From Gemmatimonadota bacterium (lineage in GTDB: Bacteria > Gemmatimonadota > Gemmatimonadetes > Gemmatimonadales > Gemmatimonadaceae): 64,000 nucleotides of DNA. Shown piece after piece: positions 47,290-56,054 of the stretch. The notes below the pieces were generated by a model. The model was not told the origin of the DNA. It did no database searches and worked only from the letters and a program-made list of their open reading frames with translations. The translations under genes and the position numbers were made by a program. Location of the stretch: the NCBI GenBank assembly GCA_020161135.1, contig JAIUOB010000004.1:620001-684000 (forward strand), written 5' to 3'. Numbering within the stretch: the stretch's first letter is position 1; each line of letters starts with the position of its first letter.

Positions 47290-48630
47290 ATGCTCCCCAC
47301 TCCCGCACTCCGTGTTGCGCCGGTCCCGACCGCCCGGCGCGTCCGCCGCACACACGCGCCCCTGCTGGGCACCGCGTGCCTCCTGATGGCCGGCGTCGGC
47401 CTTCCCCTGGGGGCGCAGTCTGCGGCGACGGCCGCGCGCCCTGCCGCACCGCGCACCATGGCGGCCGGCAACGTGGTGCCGGGCGTCGAGGTGCTGCTGA
47501 GTGACTCGCTGCACCTGCTGCGCGGCAAGCGCGTCGGGCTGCTCACGAACCACTCGGGTCGCGACCGCAAGGGCACGAGCACCGTCGACCTGCTGTTCAA
47601 CGCGCCCGGGGTGAAGCTGACGGCGTTGTACGGCCCGGAGCACGGCATCCGCGGCGAAGCGAAGGCCGGCGAGAAGGTGAGCTCGGCGGTCGATCCGAAG
47701 ACGAAGGTCCCGGTATACTCGCTGTATGGCGAGACGGAGACGCCGACGCCCGCGATGCTGAAGGACGTCGACGTGCTGGTGTACGACATCCAGGATGTGG
47801 GTGCGCGCGTCTACACGTATCCGTGGACGCTTGCACTGATGGCGGCGGCGGCCAAGAAGCCGCTCATCATCCTCGACCGCCCGAACCCGATCCGCGCCGA
47901 CCGCATCGAGGGGAACATCCTCGACCTGCAGTACCGCTCCCTGGTGGGGCAGCATGCGATCGCCCTGCGGTACGGCCTCACCATCGGTGAGTTGATGCGG
48001 TACCTGACGGCCACGAAGGCGATCGACGCGCAGGTCACCGTGGTGCCGATGAAGAACTACCGCCGTGCGATGTGGTTCGACGAGACCGGCATTCCGCGCA
48101 TCAATCCGTCGCCCAACCTGCGCACGCTCGACGCCGAGCTGCTGTACCCGGGCACGGTGTTCTTCGAGGGCACGAATGCGACCGAGGGGCGTGGCACCGA
48201 CGCGCCGTTCCAGCTCATCGGCGCTGACTACCTGACCGATCATGTCGCGCTGGCCGCCGAGATGAATGCGCTCAAGCTGCCAGGGGTCCGCTTCGACACT
48301 GCCACGCGCACGATCGAGGCAGGCTACAAGTTCGGCGGCAAGACCATCCCGATGGTCAAGGTCAGCGTGACCGACCGCAATGCCGTGCGCCCGGTCGAGT
48401 TGGGCATCCGCCTGCTCCGTGCGATCTACGCGCGCCATCCGCAGCAGTTCAAGTGGCGTGAGCCGAGCACCAATGCGGCCGGCCGTGTGCGCTCGATCGA
48501 CCGGCTGGCGGGCACCGACCAACTGACGAAGGCGGTCGAGGCGGGCACGATCGACGCGCTGCTCAAGGCCTGGGATGCCGACGCGACGAAGTTCCGCGGA
48601 CTCGTGGCGCCGCATCTCATCTACCGCTGA
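47290..48630 (+). CDS. namZ: Secreted DUF1343/NamZ-type exo-muramidase homologue
   Basis: 446 aa with an N-terminal signal peptide after a basic stretch (APLLGTACLLMAGVGLPLGAQS). The DUF1343 motifs are all present and close to the NamZ pattern: GLLTNHSGRDRKG, LYGPEHGIRGEAKAG, VPVYSLYGE, YDIQDVGARVYTYPWTL, IILDRPNPIRADRIEG, YPGTVFFEGTN and GRGTDAPFQLIGADYL. Expected to remove terminal MurNAc from peptidoglycan in the periplasm or outside the cell. It is divergent from the antiporter gene, 59 bases away, and the transcript is closed by a strong hairpin at 48652-48689. Confidence 0.92.
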   Translation: MLPTPALRVAPVPTARRVRRTHAPLLGTACLLMAGVGLPLGAQSAATAARPAAPRTMAAGNVVPGVEVLLSDSLHLLRGKRVGLLTNHSGRDRKGTSTVDLLFNAPGVKLTALYGPEHGIRGEAKAGEKVSSAVDPKTKVPVYSLYGETETPTPAMLKDVDVLVYDIQDVGARVYTYPWTLALMAAAAKKPLIILDRPNPIRADRIEGNILDLQYRSLVGQHAIALRYGLTIGELMRYLTATKAIDAQVTVVPMKNYRRAMWFDETGIPRINPSPNLRTLDAELLYPGTVFFEGTNATEGRGTDAPFQLIGADYLTDHVALAAEMNALKLPGVRFDTATRTIEAGYKFGGKTIPMVKVSVTDRNAVRPVELGIRLLRAIYARHPQQFKWREPSTNAAGRVRSIDRLAGTDQLTKAVEAGTIDALLKAWDADATKFRGLVAPHLIYR

Positions 48631-48651
48631 GTCGCACCAGTTACAAAAGCG

Positions 48652-48689
48652 CCGGCGTGCCGTGTCGATGGGCTGACACGGCACGCCGG
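48652..48689. terminator. Bidirectional terminator-like hairpin
   Basis: Arms 48652-48666 and 48675-48689 form a perfect 15-bp stem with an 8-base loop. The minus strand continues with GCTTTTGT, the plus strand with TGTGTTT. It sits between convergent genes ending at 48630 and 48734. Confidence 0.8.
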
Positions 48690-48733
48690 TGTGTTTCGGG
48701 GCGTACTACCCCGGCTGGACTATCGGCAGCGCC

Positions 48734-51553
48734 TTACCAGTCGAACCGCATGCCGATCTGGCCCATGCGCGCCGCGTACGCGGACTGCGGCACGCCGAAC
48801 GTGGCCTGCTCGGCGCCGGTGGAGGTATAGCGGATGTTGCCGTAGGTGAGGTTGTTGCGCCAGTTGAACAGGTTGAACGCCTCGGCCGACAGGCTCACCT
48901 TCTTGCCGTTCCAGTCGAACAGCGGACGCGCCAGGCGGATGTCGACCGTGCGGTACCAGTTCGGGAAGGCGTTGGCGGGCATCGTCGTGCGGTTGCCGGT
49001 GCTGGTCACCGTGCCACCGAGGAAGTCGTCGCCGAGGATGTTGTTGAGGTTGATGTCGCGCCCGTCGGTGGAGAGGAAGGGACGCGGGCTGGCCACGGTC
49101 GTCACACCCGAGAACGTCACGCCGAACGGCAGCGGGACGATGTGCGACAGGGTCAGGCGATGCCGCTCGTCGCCGGTGGTGCGCTGGCGGTTGAAGAGGA
49201 ACAGGTAGGCGAAGTTGGGGAGCGCCGCGGTGTCGAAGTCACCCTGATACCAGCCCAGCGTGTATCCCAGGTTGACGCGCGCCTTGCCGCGCTGCCACGT
49301 GGCCTGGACGAGCACCGACGAGTAGTCCGACTGCCCGATGTCATCCCAGATGAGGATGTCGCCGAACGCCGCGGTCAGCTTGCGACGCGCGGGCGTGACG
49401 GTGCGATCGAGGTAGTTCGGGTTGCGCTGCACATAGAGGTTGTCCATGTGCTGCCGGACATAGTCGATGTTGAAGCCAAGTTCCGGGGTGACCTGGTGGC
49501 CGACGCCGAGCGACATCTGCTTCGAGTGCGGCGTCTTCATCTCGTTGTCCATGAGGATGGGCGAGAGTGCCGCCGAGGCGCCGGCAATGACGCGCTGCCG
49601 CAGGACGGCCGGGTCGCGCGTGCCGGGATTGGCGAAGGTGTACGTCCGCCACGTCGAGTTGCGCCGCTCCTGGAAGCCCATGAAGCTCGTGACGCGGTCG
49701 TAGATGATGCCGAAGCCGCCACGCACGAAGGTGCGGTTGTCCTTGAACGGATCCCACGAGAACGAGACACGCGGCGAGAAGTTGCCGAGCTGGTTCTTGC
49801 GATTGCCGGTGTTGATGAACGGACGCAGCTCGGCGATGCCCATGAGCGTCGCATTGTCCGCCCAGGGCGTCTTGTACTTGTTGTTCATCGTGTTGAACTC
49901 CACGTCGTGCCGGAGACCCAGCGACAGCGTGAAGTTCGGCTTGATGCGCCACTCGTCGTTGATGTAGATGCCGGTGGTGTAGCCGGTGGCGCTGGCGATC
50001 GCGTCGGTGGTGCCGTTCGGATCGGTGAAGCCCACGGCGATGGTGGCCTGCGTGGGGAGTGCGTTCGGATCGTCGCTGGCGAACGTGAACGTGCCGTTCG
50101 TGTTGTTCGGCTGGTTCTGCGTCGCGTCGATGGAGCTGAGCTCGACCCCCGCCTTGATGATGTGCGACCCGGCCTTCTCGAGGTTGTAGGTCGCGCGGTT
50201 CACGAAGCGGAAGTGGTTCTCCTGCAGGATGAGCGGGAAACCCGAGGTGCCGAACTGCACGCCGGGATAGTTGAGCTGCGGCCCCGGCAGGAGCGGCGCC
50301 TCATTGTGGTTCCAGCCCACGAACTGCAGCGACGTCTCGTTGACCAGGTTGCCGCTGGTGGAGACGAACTTCTGGCGCAACTGCGCCGTGTAAATCTCGT
50401 ACTTCTGCGAGATGCCGCCGTCCTGCGAGACGCGCGCGCCGAAGTTGCCTTCGCCACGCAGGAAGCGCGTGGAGCCCATCACATCGTACGTGAGCCGCGG
50501 GCTCCGGACGTAGGTGAGCCGGCTGAACAGCGTGTGATTCTTGTTGGGCGCCAGGAATGAACCCTTGACCGACGGCCACTGCGTGTTCGCCGCCGTGGTG
50601 GTCGGGTTCACGTCGAGGTAGAAGTCGGTGTTGGTGAGCTCGTAGCTCGTGGCCAGGAACAGTTTGTCCTTCTTGAGCGGGCCGGCGATGTTGAAGCCCA
50701 GCTGCTCACGCCCGAAGTTCGGGACCGCGGCCTGGAAGGCGTTCTTGGCCAGCATCGACTTGTTCTGCAGGAAGCCGAACGCCGACCCCTTCCACTTGTT
50801 GGTGCCGCGCTTGCTCTCGGCGCTGATGACGTACGAGCCGGCACGCGTGAACTCGGCATCGTACGGATTGAGGTAGACGCGGAAGTTCTCGAGCCCTTCC
50901 TGCGGCAGCGGCGAGCCGGTCTGGCCGAGGCCCACGATGTTGCCGTTGAACAGGCTCTTCATCTCCACGCCGTCCATGTAGACGTTGAAGAAGCGGAGGT
51001 CGGGCGCCGCACCACCCGAGGGCAAGGTGCGTCCCGACTGCGCCGCGTACGTCTTGATGCCCGGCGCGATGCCGGCAAGGTTCATGATGCCGCGCGCGTT
51101 GAACGGCAGGTTCTCGATTTCCTCCTTCACGACCGGTGCGGACACCGACAGGCGCTGCACCTCCACCTGCTTGACGCGCTCGGCGGTGATGGTCTGCGCG
51201 TCGAGCTCCGCCGCCCCCTTCTCCAGGTTGAACTCGAGACGCGCACGCTGCCCGATCACCAGCTCCACCGTGTCGGTGGCCTGTCGGTAGCCGAGCGCCC
51301 GCACGTTGACGGTGTAGCGACCGGAGAAGAGCCCGAGCACCCGGAACTCGCCGGTGGCGCGGGTGGTGGTGCGCACCACTTCCGCCGTGGCGATGTTGGT
51401 GATCGTGACCTGTGCCGTGGCTACCGGGGCGCCATCCGCGCGCACGCCGCCCTCGAGGGTGATGGTGTTCTGCGCGGCTGCCCCTGCGGCGAGGCCGGTC
51501 GCGAGAAGGGGGAGCGAGAGAGCGAGGAGTACCCGTCGGACCATGGGTCGCAT
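48734..51553 (-). CDS. Oar-like TonB-dependent receptor
   Basis: 939 aa; a second Met at 51544 is also possible as start. Signal peptide (LLALSLPLLATGLAAGAAAQ), then a CarboxypepD_reg domain (ITLEGGVRADGAPVATAQVTITN ... GLFSGRYTVNVRALGYRQ, about 28-105), a plug segment (VVKEEIENLPFNARGIMNLAGIAPG; FNVYMDGVEM) and a long barrel ending QIGMRFDW. The plug and barrel arrangement with GYVRSPRLTYD-type loops resembles Oar proteins, which in myxobacteria and gemmatimonads act in outer-membrane uptake and surface functions. No SusD partner. Monocistronic on the minus strand, closed by the hairpin at 48652-48689. Substrate unknown. Confidence 0.93.
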   Translation of the reverse strand: MRPMVRRVLLALSLPLLATGLAAGAAAQNTITLEGGVRADGAPVATAQVTITNIATAEVVRTTTRATGEFRVLGLFSGRYTVNVRALGYRQATDTVELVIGQRARLEFNLEKGAAELDAQTITAERVKQVEVQRLSVSAPVVKEEIENLPFNARGIMNLAGIAPGIKTYAAQSGRTLPSGGAAPDLRFFNVYMDGVEMKSLFNGNIVGLGQTGSPLPQEGLENFRVYLNPYDAEFTRAGSYVISAESKRGTNKWKGSAFGFLQNKSMLAKNAFQAAVPNFGREQLGFNIAGPLKKDKLFLATSYELTNTDFYLDVNPTTTAANTQWPSVKGSFLAPNKNHTLFSRLTYVRSPRLTYDVMGSTRFLRGEGNFGARVSQDGGISQKYEIYTAQLRQKFVSTSGNLVNETSLQFVGWNHNEAPLLPGPQLNYPGVQFGTSGFPLILQENHFRFVNRATYNLEKAGSHIIKAGVELSSIDATQNQPNNTNGTFTFASDDPNALPTQATIAVGFTDPNGTTDAIASATGYTTGIYINDEWRIKPNFTLSLGLRHDVEFNTMNNKYKTPWADNATLMGIAELRPFINTGNRKNQLGNFSPRVSFSWDPFKDNRTFVRGGFGIIYDRVTSFMGFQERRNSTWRTYTFANPGTRDPAVLRQRVIAGASAALSPILMDNEMKTPHSKQMSLGVGHQVTPELGFNIDYVRQHMDNLYVQRNPNYLDRTVTPARRKLTAAFGDILIWDDIGQSDYSSVLVQATWQRGKARVNLGYTLGWYQGDFDTAALPNFAYLFLFNRQRTTGDERHRLTLSHIVPLPFGVTFSGVTTVASPRPFLSTDGRDINLNNILGDDFLGGTVTSTGNRTTMPANAFPNWYRTVDIRLARPLFDWNGKKVSLSAEAFNLFNWRNNLTYGNIRYTSTGAEQATFGVPQSAYAARMGQIGMRFDW

Positions 51554-51609
51554 CGAGCCGTCCGGAATCGTGGGGGGAGAGGGGAGCTGCTGGGACGAAT
51601 GGCGAGATA

Positions 51610-54600
51610 CTAGCGCCCGGACTCCGACGCAGCCAGCGCACGCGCGACCACGGCCAGCAGCTCGCGCGTGTCGAAGGGCTTGTCGAGACGATAGACACCC
51701 GCACTGTCGGTCACGTGGTGTCCATCGATGGCCGCTCCGTAGCCGGAGGCCAGGACGATGGGTGTGGACAGGCCGTCGCGTCGCATCCGTTCCGCGAGCT
51801 CGGTGCCCGTCATCATCGGCATCGTCTGGTCGGTGATCACGAGCGATACCTCCGGGTGCGATTGCAGGTACGCATACGCCTCGGCGCCGTGCGCCGCCAC
51901 CGCCACCGCATAGCCGGCGCGGGTGAGCAGGCGCTCGACGGCGCGGCGCACCGCTTCGTCGTCGTCGACCAGGAGCAGGTGCGCGCCCACCGCCACGGTG
52001 GCGCCCGCTGCCACGATGGGCAGGCCCGTGCGCCCCGCACGCGTGGCGGGGAGGAACACATCGACCGTCGTGCCCACACCCGGCGCCGACCGGACGGCGA
52101 TCTCGCCACCGTGCGCCCCGACGATGCCGTGCAGCACGCTGAGGCCGAGGCCCGTGCCTTCGCCCACCGGTTTGGTCGTGAAGAAGGGCTCGAACATGCG
52201 CGCTCGCACTTCGTCGGTCATGCCGACGCCGGTGTCACTCACCCGAAGTTGCAGCGGCCGTTCGGCGTGCTCACGCCACGAGGCCACCACCGTGAGCGTG
52301 CCACCGCCCGTGGCGCGCATGGCATGCTCGGCGTTCGCGCAGAGGTTGAGCAGCAGTTGCTGCAGTTGCGTCGGGTCACCCAGCACCAGCGCGTCCGGCG
52401 CCTCCACGCGCACGTCGAGGCGCACGGTGGAGGGAATGGTGGCGCGCAGGAGCGAGCGCGTCTCACGCAGCAGCGCACTGACGGACACCTCGACGCGGCG
52501 ACTCTCGGCGCGGCGACTGAAGGTGAGGATCTGCTTCACCACCTCGCGCGCGCGCGTGCTCGCGGTGAGGAGCTGGCCCAGCGCGGTGGCCGCCTCGCTC
52601 TCGGGCACCACGTCCGCGGCGGCCATCTCGGCGTTGCTGTGGATGACCGTGAGGAGGTTGTTGAAGTCGTGCGCGACGCCGCCCGCCAGCGTGCCGACCG
52701 CTTCGAGGCGCTGGCTCTCGCGGAGGCGTGCCTCGAGGGCCCGTCGCTCCTCATCGACGCGTCGCTGGTCGCGCAGGTCGCGCAACTCGAGGTGGTCGAG
52801 GGCGCCCTGCTCGAGCGGAATGCGTGCATGGCGCACCTCGACCGGCACGATCGTGTCGTCGCACGCCTGCGCGACACCCTCCCACACACCGCCCTCCGGC
52901 GTCGTGTCGCTCCAGCCGGGGAGCAGGTCAGCGACGGCAGCGCCCTCGAGGCGCGTCGCGTCGGCGCAGAGCAGCGTGGTGGCGGCCGCATTGGCCTGCC
53001 GCACGACGCCGTCGACCACCAGCAGTTGGGGCGCGGTGCCCGCCTCGAAGAGGCGACGGAAGCGCTGTTCGCTGGCGGCGAGGCGCCGTTCATTGGCTTC
53101 GACCGCGGCGAGACGGCGGCGCGCGCGCGCCGCGCGGCGCTGGACGAGTGTCGCGACGGCGGCGGCGGTGAGCGCGGCGTACACCACATACGCCCACGGC
53201 CGTCGCCACGGCGGCAATACCACGCGGAAGCGGCGCTCCACCAATGGCGTGACGCGACCGTCGAAGTCGGCCGCCACCACGCGCAGCACGTGCGGCCCCG
53301 GCGCCAGCCCCACCATGCTCACCGTGCTATACTCGACCCAGGCCGTCGGATGCATGACGGCGCCGTCGAGGAGGAAGCGGTAGCGCGTCTCGTCCTCGCG
53401 CTGATGCGTGAGCGCAATCGCCTCGACGTCGACGCGATCGACGCCGACATCCACCGCATCCTCGTCGGCGATGCGGGTGCCGCGCGCATCCTGCATGCGC
53501 AGCTCGACGATGCGCGGCGCGCGCCGCCGCACCGGGCGCACTCTGGTGTCCAGGTAGCCCGCGCCGAGCGTCGTGCCGACCCACAATCGCCCCTCGGCAT
53601 CGACCGGGCCGATGCTGTTGATGTTCGCGTGCGGCAACCCGTCGGCGTCGGTGATGGTGCGATCGACGGTGAGCCCGTCGTCGAAGCGCGCACCGGCACG
53701 CAGCAGGACGAGCCCGCGACTGGTCGCGGCGGCGAGGCGCCCATCCGGGAGCTGTGCCAGGTCCATCACCTCGTTCGCGGAGAGTCCCGGCAGGTTCGCG
53801 ATGGTGAAGGTGCGCCACGTCGGTGCTCCTCCACACGTGCGCCGCAGTGCCAGGCCATCGCTGAGTCCCACGAGCAACGCGCACTCGCCCGACGGCAGGC
53901 GCCACAGGAGCGCCGACGACGGCACGCCGCGGAGCGGCATCGGCGGTCCGGGCTCGCTGCGCCACGCGCCGATCGTGCCGCGCAGCACGCGACGGTCGGC
54001 ACGCACGGCCAGCAGCGTGACGCGGTCCGTCAGCGTGTCACGGAGGAGCGCATGCAGCGCGGTGGTGGTATCGGGCCACTCGATCCAGCGCCCGTCAGGT
54101 CCGCGTCGGAATCCGCCGTAGCCCGCCAGTGCGTGCACGTGCAACTCGCCGCGCTCGTCCGGCAGCTCCATGAGCTTGTGCAGGTAGCCGCGCGCGGGTG
54201 CGGAGAGGCGCTGATGCCAGCGCCCGCCGTCGGCCTCGTACAGCCGCCACTCGCTGGTCGCGAGGAGCGGTCCGCCACGCGGCGCGCGCATCAGCCGGAT
54301 GCGTCCATCGCCGCCGCCGATCACGTCGAGATCGACGGGCACACGCGCGAGGTCCGGCAAGCGCACGGCGCCGACGCCCAGCATCCAGGTCCAGATGCCC
54401 CCCGCATCAAGCGACGGCGCCATCGCGCTGACCGGACGCCCTTGGAACGGCGCCGGCAACAGCACCCGGCCCGCCACGCCGATGCGGAAGCGCAGCAACA
54501 CCCCGCTCCGGAAGCCGGCGTACACCATCGGCTCGTCGTCATCGAGCGCATCGCGCGTGAGCACCTGCACGCGCGAGCCGCGGATGCGCGCCGCCACATC

Positions 54601-55539
54601 GAGGGCCTCGAAGTGGACGTCGTCGCGCGAGCGCAGCAGCTCGCCACCCAGCGTGCCCAGCCACGTCTCGATGCCGCGGCGCACCGGCACGCGCAGCGCG
54701 CGCGCGATGGATTCCCGCGGGCCGAAGGCATGCCACCGGTCGCCCACGAGGAGGAACGCGCCCTGCTCCGTGGCCGCGATCGCCCGCGCACTGTCGCCGG
54801 GCGGGGCCAGCACGACCTGCTCGACGCGATCATTGGTCAGTCCATCGGCCGCGCCCCAGCGCTGCCATGCATCGCCGCGTCGTCGCGCGACGCCACCGCC
54901 ACGCGTCCCCACCCACAGTTCGAGCGTGTCGCGGTCGCGATGCACGGTGAGCATCGCGTCGTCGGGCACCATGCCCGTCGGGAGTGGCACGCGTTGCACC
55001 CGCCCCTGCGCATCGATCAGCAACACACCGCCTTTGCCACCGAGGTACACCGTCTCGGCGCCGTCCGGCCCCGGAAAGAGCACGGCACTGTAGATGGGGC
55101 CGAGCGAGTCGGGCAGGAGGATGTGCCGCACCCAGGCGTCGCCGCGCTGGATGTTCACGCCGAAGGACGCCACCTGCACGCGCTCGCCATTGGCCCGCTC
55201 GAGCAGCATGCGCACGTCGTTGCGCTTCTGCGCCGGCGGCGACGGCAACCGTGTCCACTGGCGGCCATCGAGGCGCCGCGCCCCGTCGGACGTGCCCAGC
55301 AACAGCCGCCCGTCGCGCCCCACGGTGAGCGAGAGGATCGGCCCGTCGGGGAGGCCGTCGCGACGCCCGAAGGCGGTGTAGGCGGCATCGTCGAGTGCCG
55401 CGCGTGGGCCCCACGATTGCGCCATCGCGGGCGTGGCGCGCAGTCCGAGACACACGCAAAGGCACACCCCCAGGCACACGCCGATGCGCAGGCCCGGGTG
55501 CAACCGCAACCGCGTCGCGACCTGACCGCTCACGCGCAC
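51610..55539 (-). CDS. Hybrid sensor histidine kinase with periplasmic propeller
   Basis: 1309 aa with GTG start at 55539. Order: signal peptide with a Cys-repeat core (GVCLGVCLCVCLGLR); two-component regulator propeller repeats (about 55-680, e.g. FGRRDGLPDGPILSLTVGRDGRLLLGTSDGARRLD); Y_Y_Y-like domain (about 690-760); TM (AYVVYAALTAAAVATLV); PAS-like domain (about 815-920); HisKA with His957 in GGVAHDFNNLLT; HATPase (NLCANAEHA, DTGVGM, GTGLGLS); receiver 1187-1309 with acceptor Asp1237 (LVITDQTMPMM). It belongs to the hybrid one-component-style systems that sense periplasmic sugars in FCB bacteria. There is no DNA-binding output domain, so phosphate must pass to another protein. Confidence 0.95.
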   Translation of the reverse strand: MRVSGQVATRLRLHPGLRIGVCLGVCLCVCLGLRATPAMAQSWGPRAALDDAAYTAFGRRDGLPDGPILSLTVGRDGRLLLGTSDGARRLDGRQWTRLPSPPAQKRNDVRMLLERANGERVQVASFGVNIQRGDAWVRHILLPDSLGPIYSAVLFPGPDGAETVYLGGKGGVLLIDAQGRVQRVPLPTGMVPDDAMLTVHRDRDTLELWVGTRGGGVARRRGDAWQRWGAADGLTNDRVEQVVLAPPGDSARAIAATEQGAFLLVGDRWHAFGPRESIARALRVPVRRGIETWLGTLGGELLRSRDDVHFEALDVAARIRGSRVQVLTRDALDDDEPMVYAGFRSGVLLRFRIGVAGRVLLPAPFQGRPVSAMAPSLDAGGIWTWMLGVGAVRLPDLARVPVDLDVIGGGDGRIRLMRAPRGGPLLATSEWRLYEADGGRWHQRLSAPARGYLHKLMELPDERGELHVHALAGYGGFRRGPDGRWIEWPDTTTALHALLRDTLTDRVTLLAVRADRRVLRGTIGAWRSEPGPPMPLRGVPSSALLWRLPSGECALLVGLSDGLALRRTCGGAPTWRTFTIANLPGLSANEVMDLAQLPDGRLAAATSRGLVLLRAGARFDDGLTVDRTITDADGLPHANINSIGPVDAEGRLWVGTTLGAGYLDTRVRPVRRRAPRIVELRMQDARGTRIADEDAVDVGVDRVDVEAIALTHQREDETRYRFLLDGAVMHPTAWVEYSTVSMVGLAPGPHVLRVVAADFDGRVTPLVERRFRVVLPPWRRPWAYVVYAALTAAAVATLVQRRAARARRRLAAVEANERRLAASEQRFRRLFEAGTAPQLLVVDGVVRQANAAATTLLCADATRLEGAAVADLLPGWSDTTPEGGVWEGVAQACDDTIVPVEVRHARIPLEQGALDHLELRDLRDQRRVDEERRALEARLRESQRLEAVGTLAGGVAHDFNNLLTVIHSNAEMAAADVVPESEAATALGQLLTASTRAREVVKQILTFSRRAESRRVEVSVSALLRETRSLLRATIPSTVRLDVRVEAPDALVLGDPTQLQQLLLNLCANAEHAMRATGGGTLTVVASWREHAERPLQLRVSDTGVGMTDEVRARMFEPFFTTKPVGEGTGLGLSVLHGIVGAHGGEIAVRSAPGVGTTVDVFLPATRAGRTGLPIVAAGATVAVGAHLLLVDDDEAVRRAVERLLTRAGYAVAVAAHGAEAYAYLQSHPEVSLVITDQTMPMMTGTELAERMRRDGLSTPIVLASGYGAAIDGHHVTDSAGVYRLDKPFDTRELLAVVARALAASESGR

Positions 55540-55573
55540 ATCACGCCGTCCTCACACGACCCCCTCGCGTGGC

Positions 55574-55993
55574 TCAGTTGAACGTCAGCACGGCGAACAC
55601 CATGGCGAGCAGCGACATCGCCAGCGTCACCCGGGCCATGAGCTGGATGCGGGCCATGGCCGTGGCATCCCCCGCCAGCGCGCGGCGCTTGTGCATGTGG
55701 ATGAAGCCCACCCCGAGCGTGAGGATCAGCACCGCCGTGAGCTTCACGTGAAAGGTCCACGGCACGCCCGCGAAGCCGCCGTACTTCGCGAACAGCAGCC
55801 ACGGCCCGGTGATCCACAGCAGCACCAGCCCGACGGAGCCGAGGCGGGCCACGCGGAACGGGAAGCGACCAAGGATGGGACGCTCTGCCGGTGCCGCTTC
55901 GTTGATGAGGCCGGCCATGATGATGTTCGCGAACGGCACGCTGAGACCGAGTGCGAAGCCGAGCAGGTGCAGGATGAGCAGGGCCTGATGCAT
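55574..55993 (-). CDS. Small four-helix integral membrane protein
   Basis: 139 aa with four hydrophobic segments: LLILHLLGFALGLSVPFANIIM, VARLGSVGLVLLWITGPWLLFA, FHVKLTAVLILTLGVGFIHM and LMARVTLAMSLLAMVFAVLTF. The histidines at HxxxHxxG-type positions (LHLLG; FHVKL ... FIHMHKRR) recall heme-binding CopD, cytochrome b561-like or HemJ-like small membrane proteins, but I cannot assign it. It lies 34 bases upstream of the histidine kinase start and 61 bases downstream of the serine hydrolase gene. Confidence 0.8.
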   Translation of the reverse strand: MHQALLILHLLGFALGLSVPFANIIMAGLINEAAPAERPILGRFPFRVARLGSVGLVLLWITGPWLLFAKYGGFAGVPWTFHVKLTAVLILTLGVGFIHMHKRRALAGDATAMARIQLMARVTLAMSLLAMVFAVLTFN

Positions 55994-56054
55994 GGGGCCG
56001 ACGGTGGGTAACGGGGAGTGTCGGAGCGCGGCCTGGGGAGTGTCGTCGCGCCGG

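Noticed and set aside
51715..55581. A 1288-codon plus-strand frame
   Set aside because: Antisense to the hybrid kinase; low-complexity Arg/His/Ala sequence, no family features.
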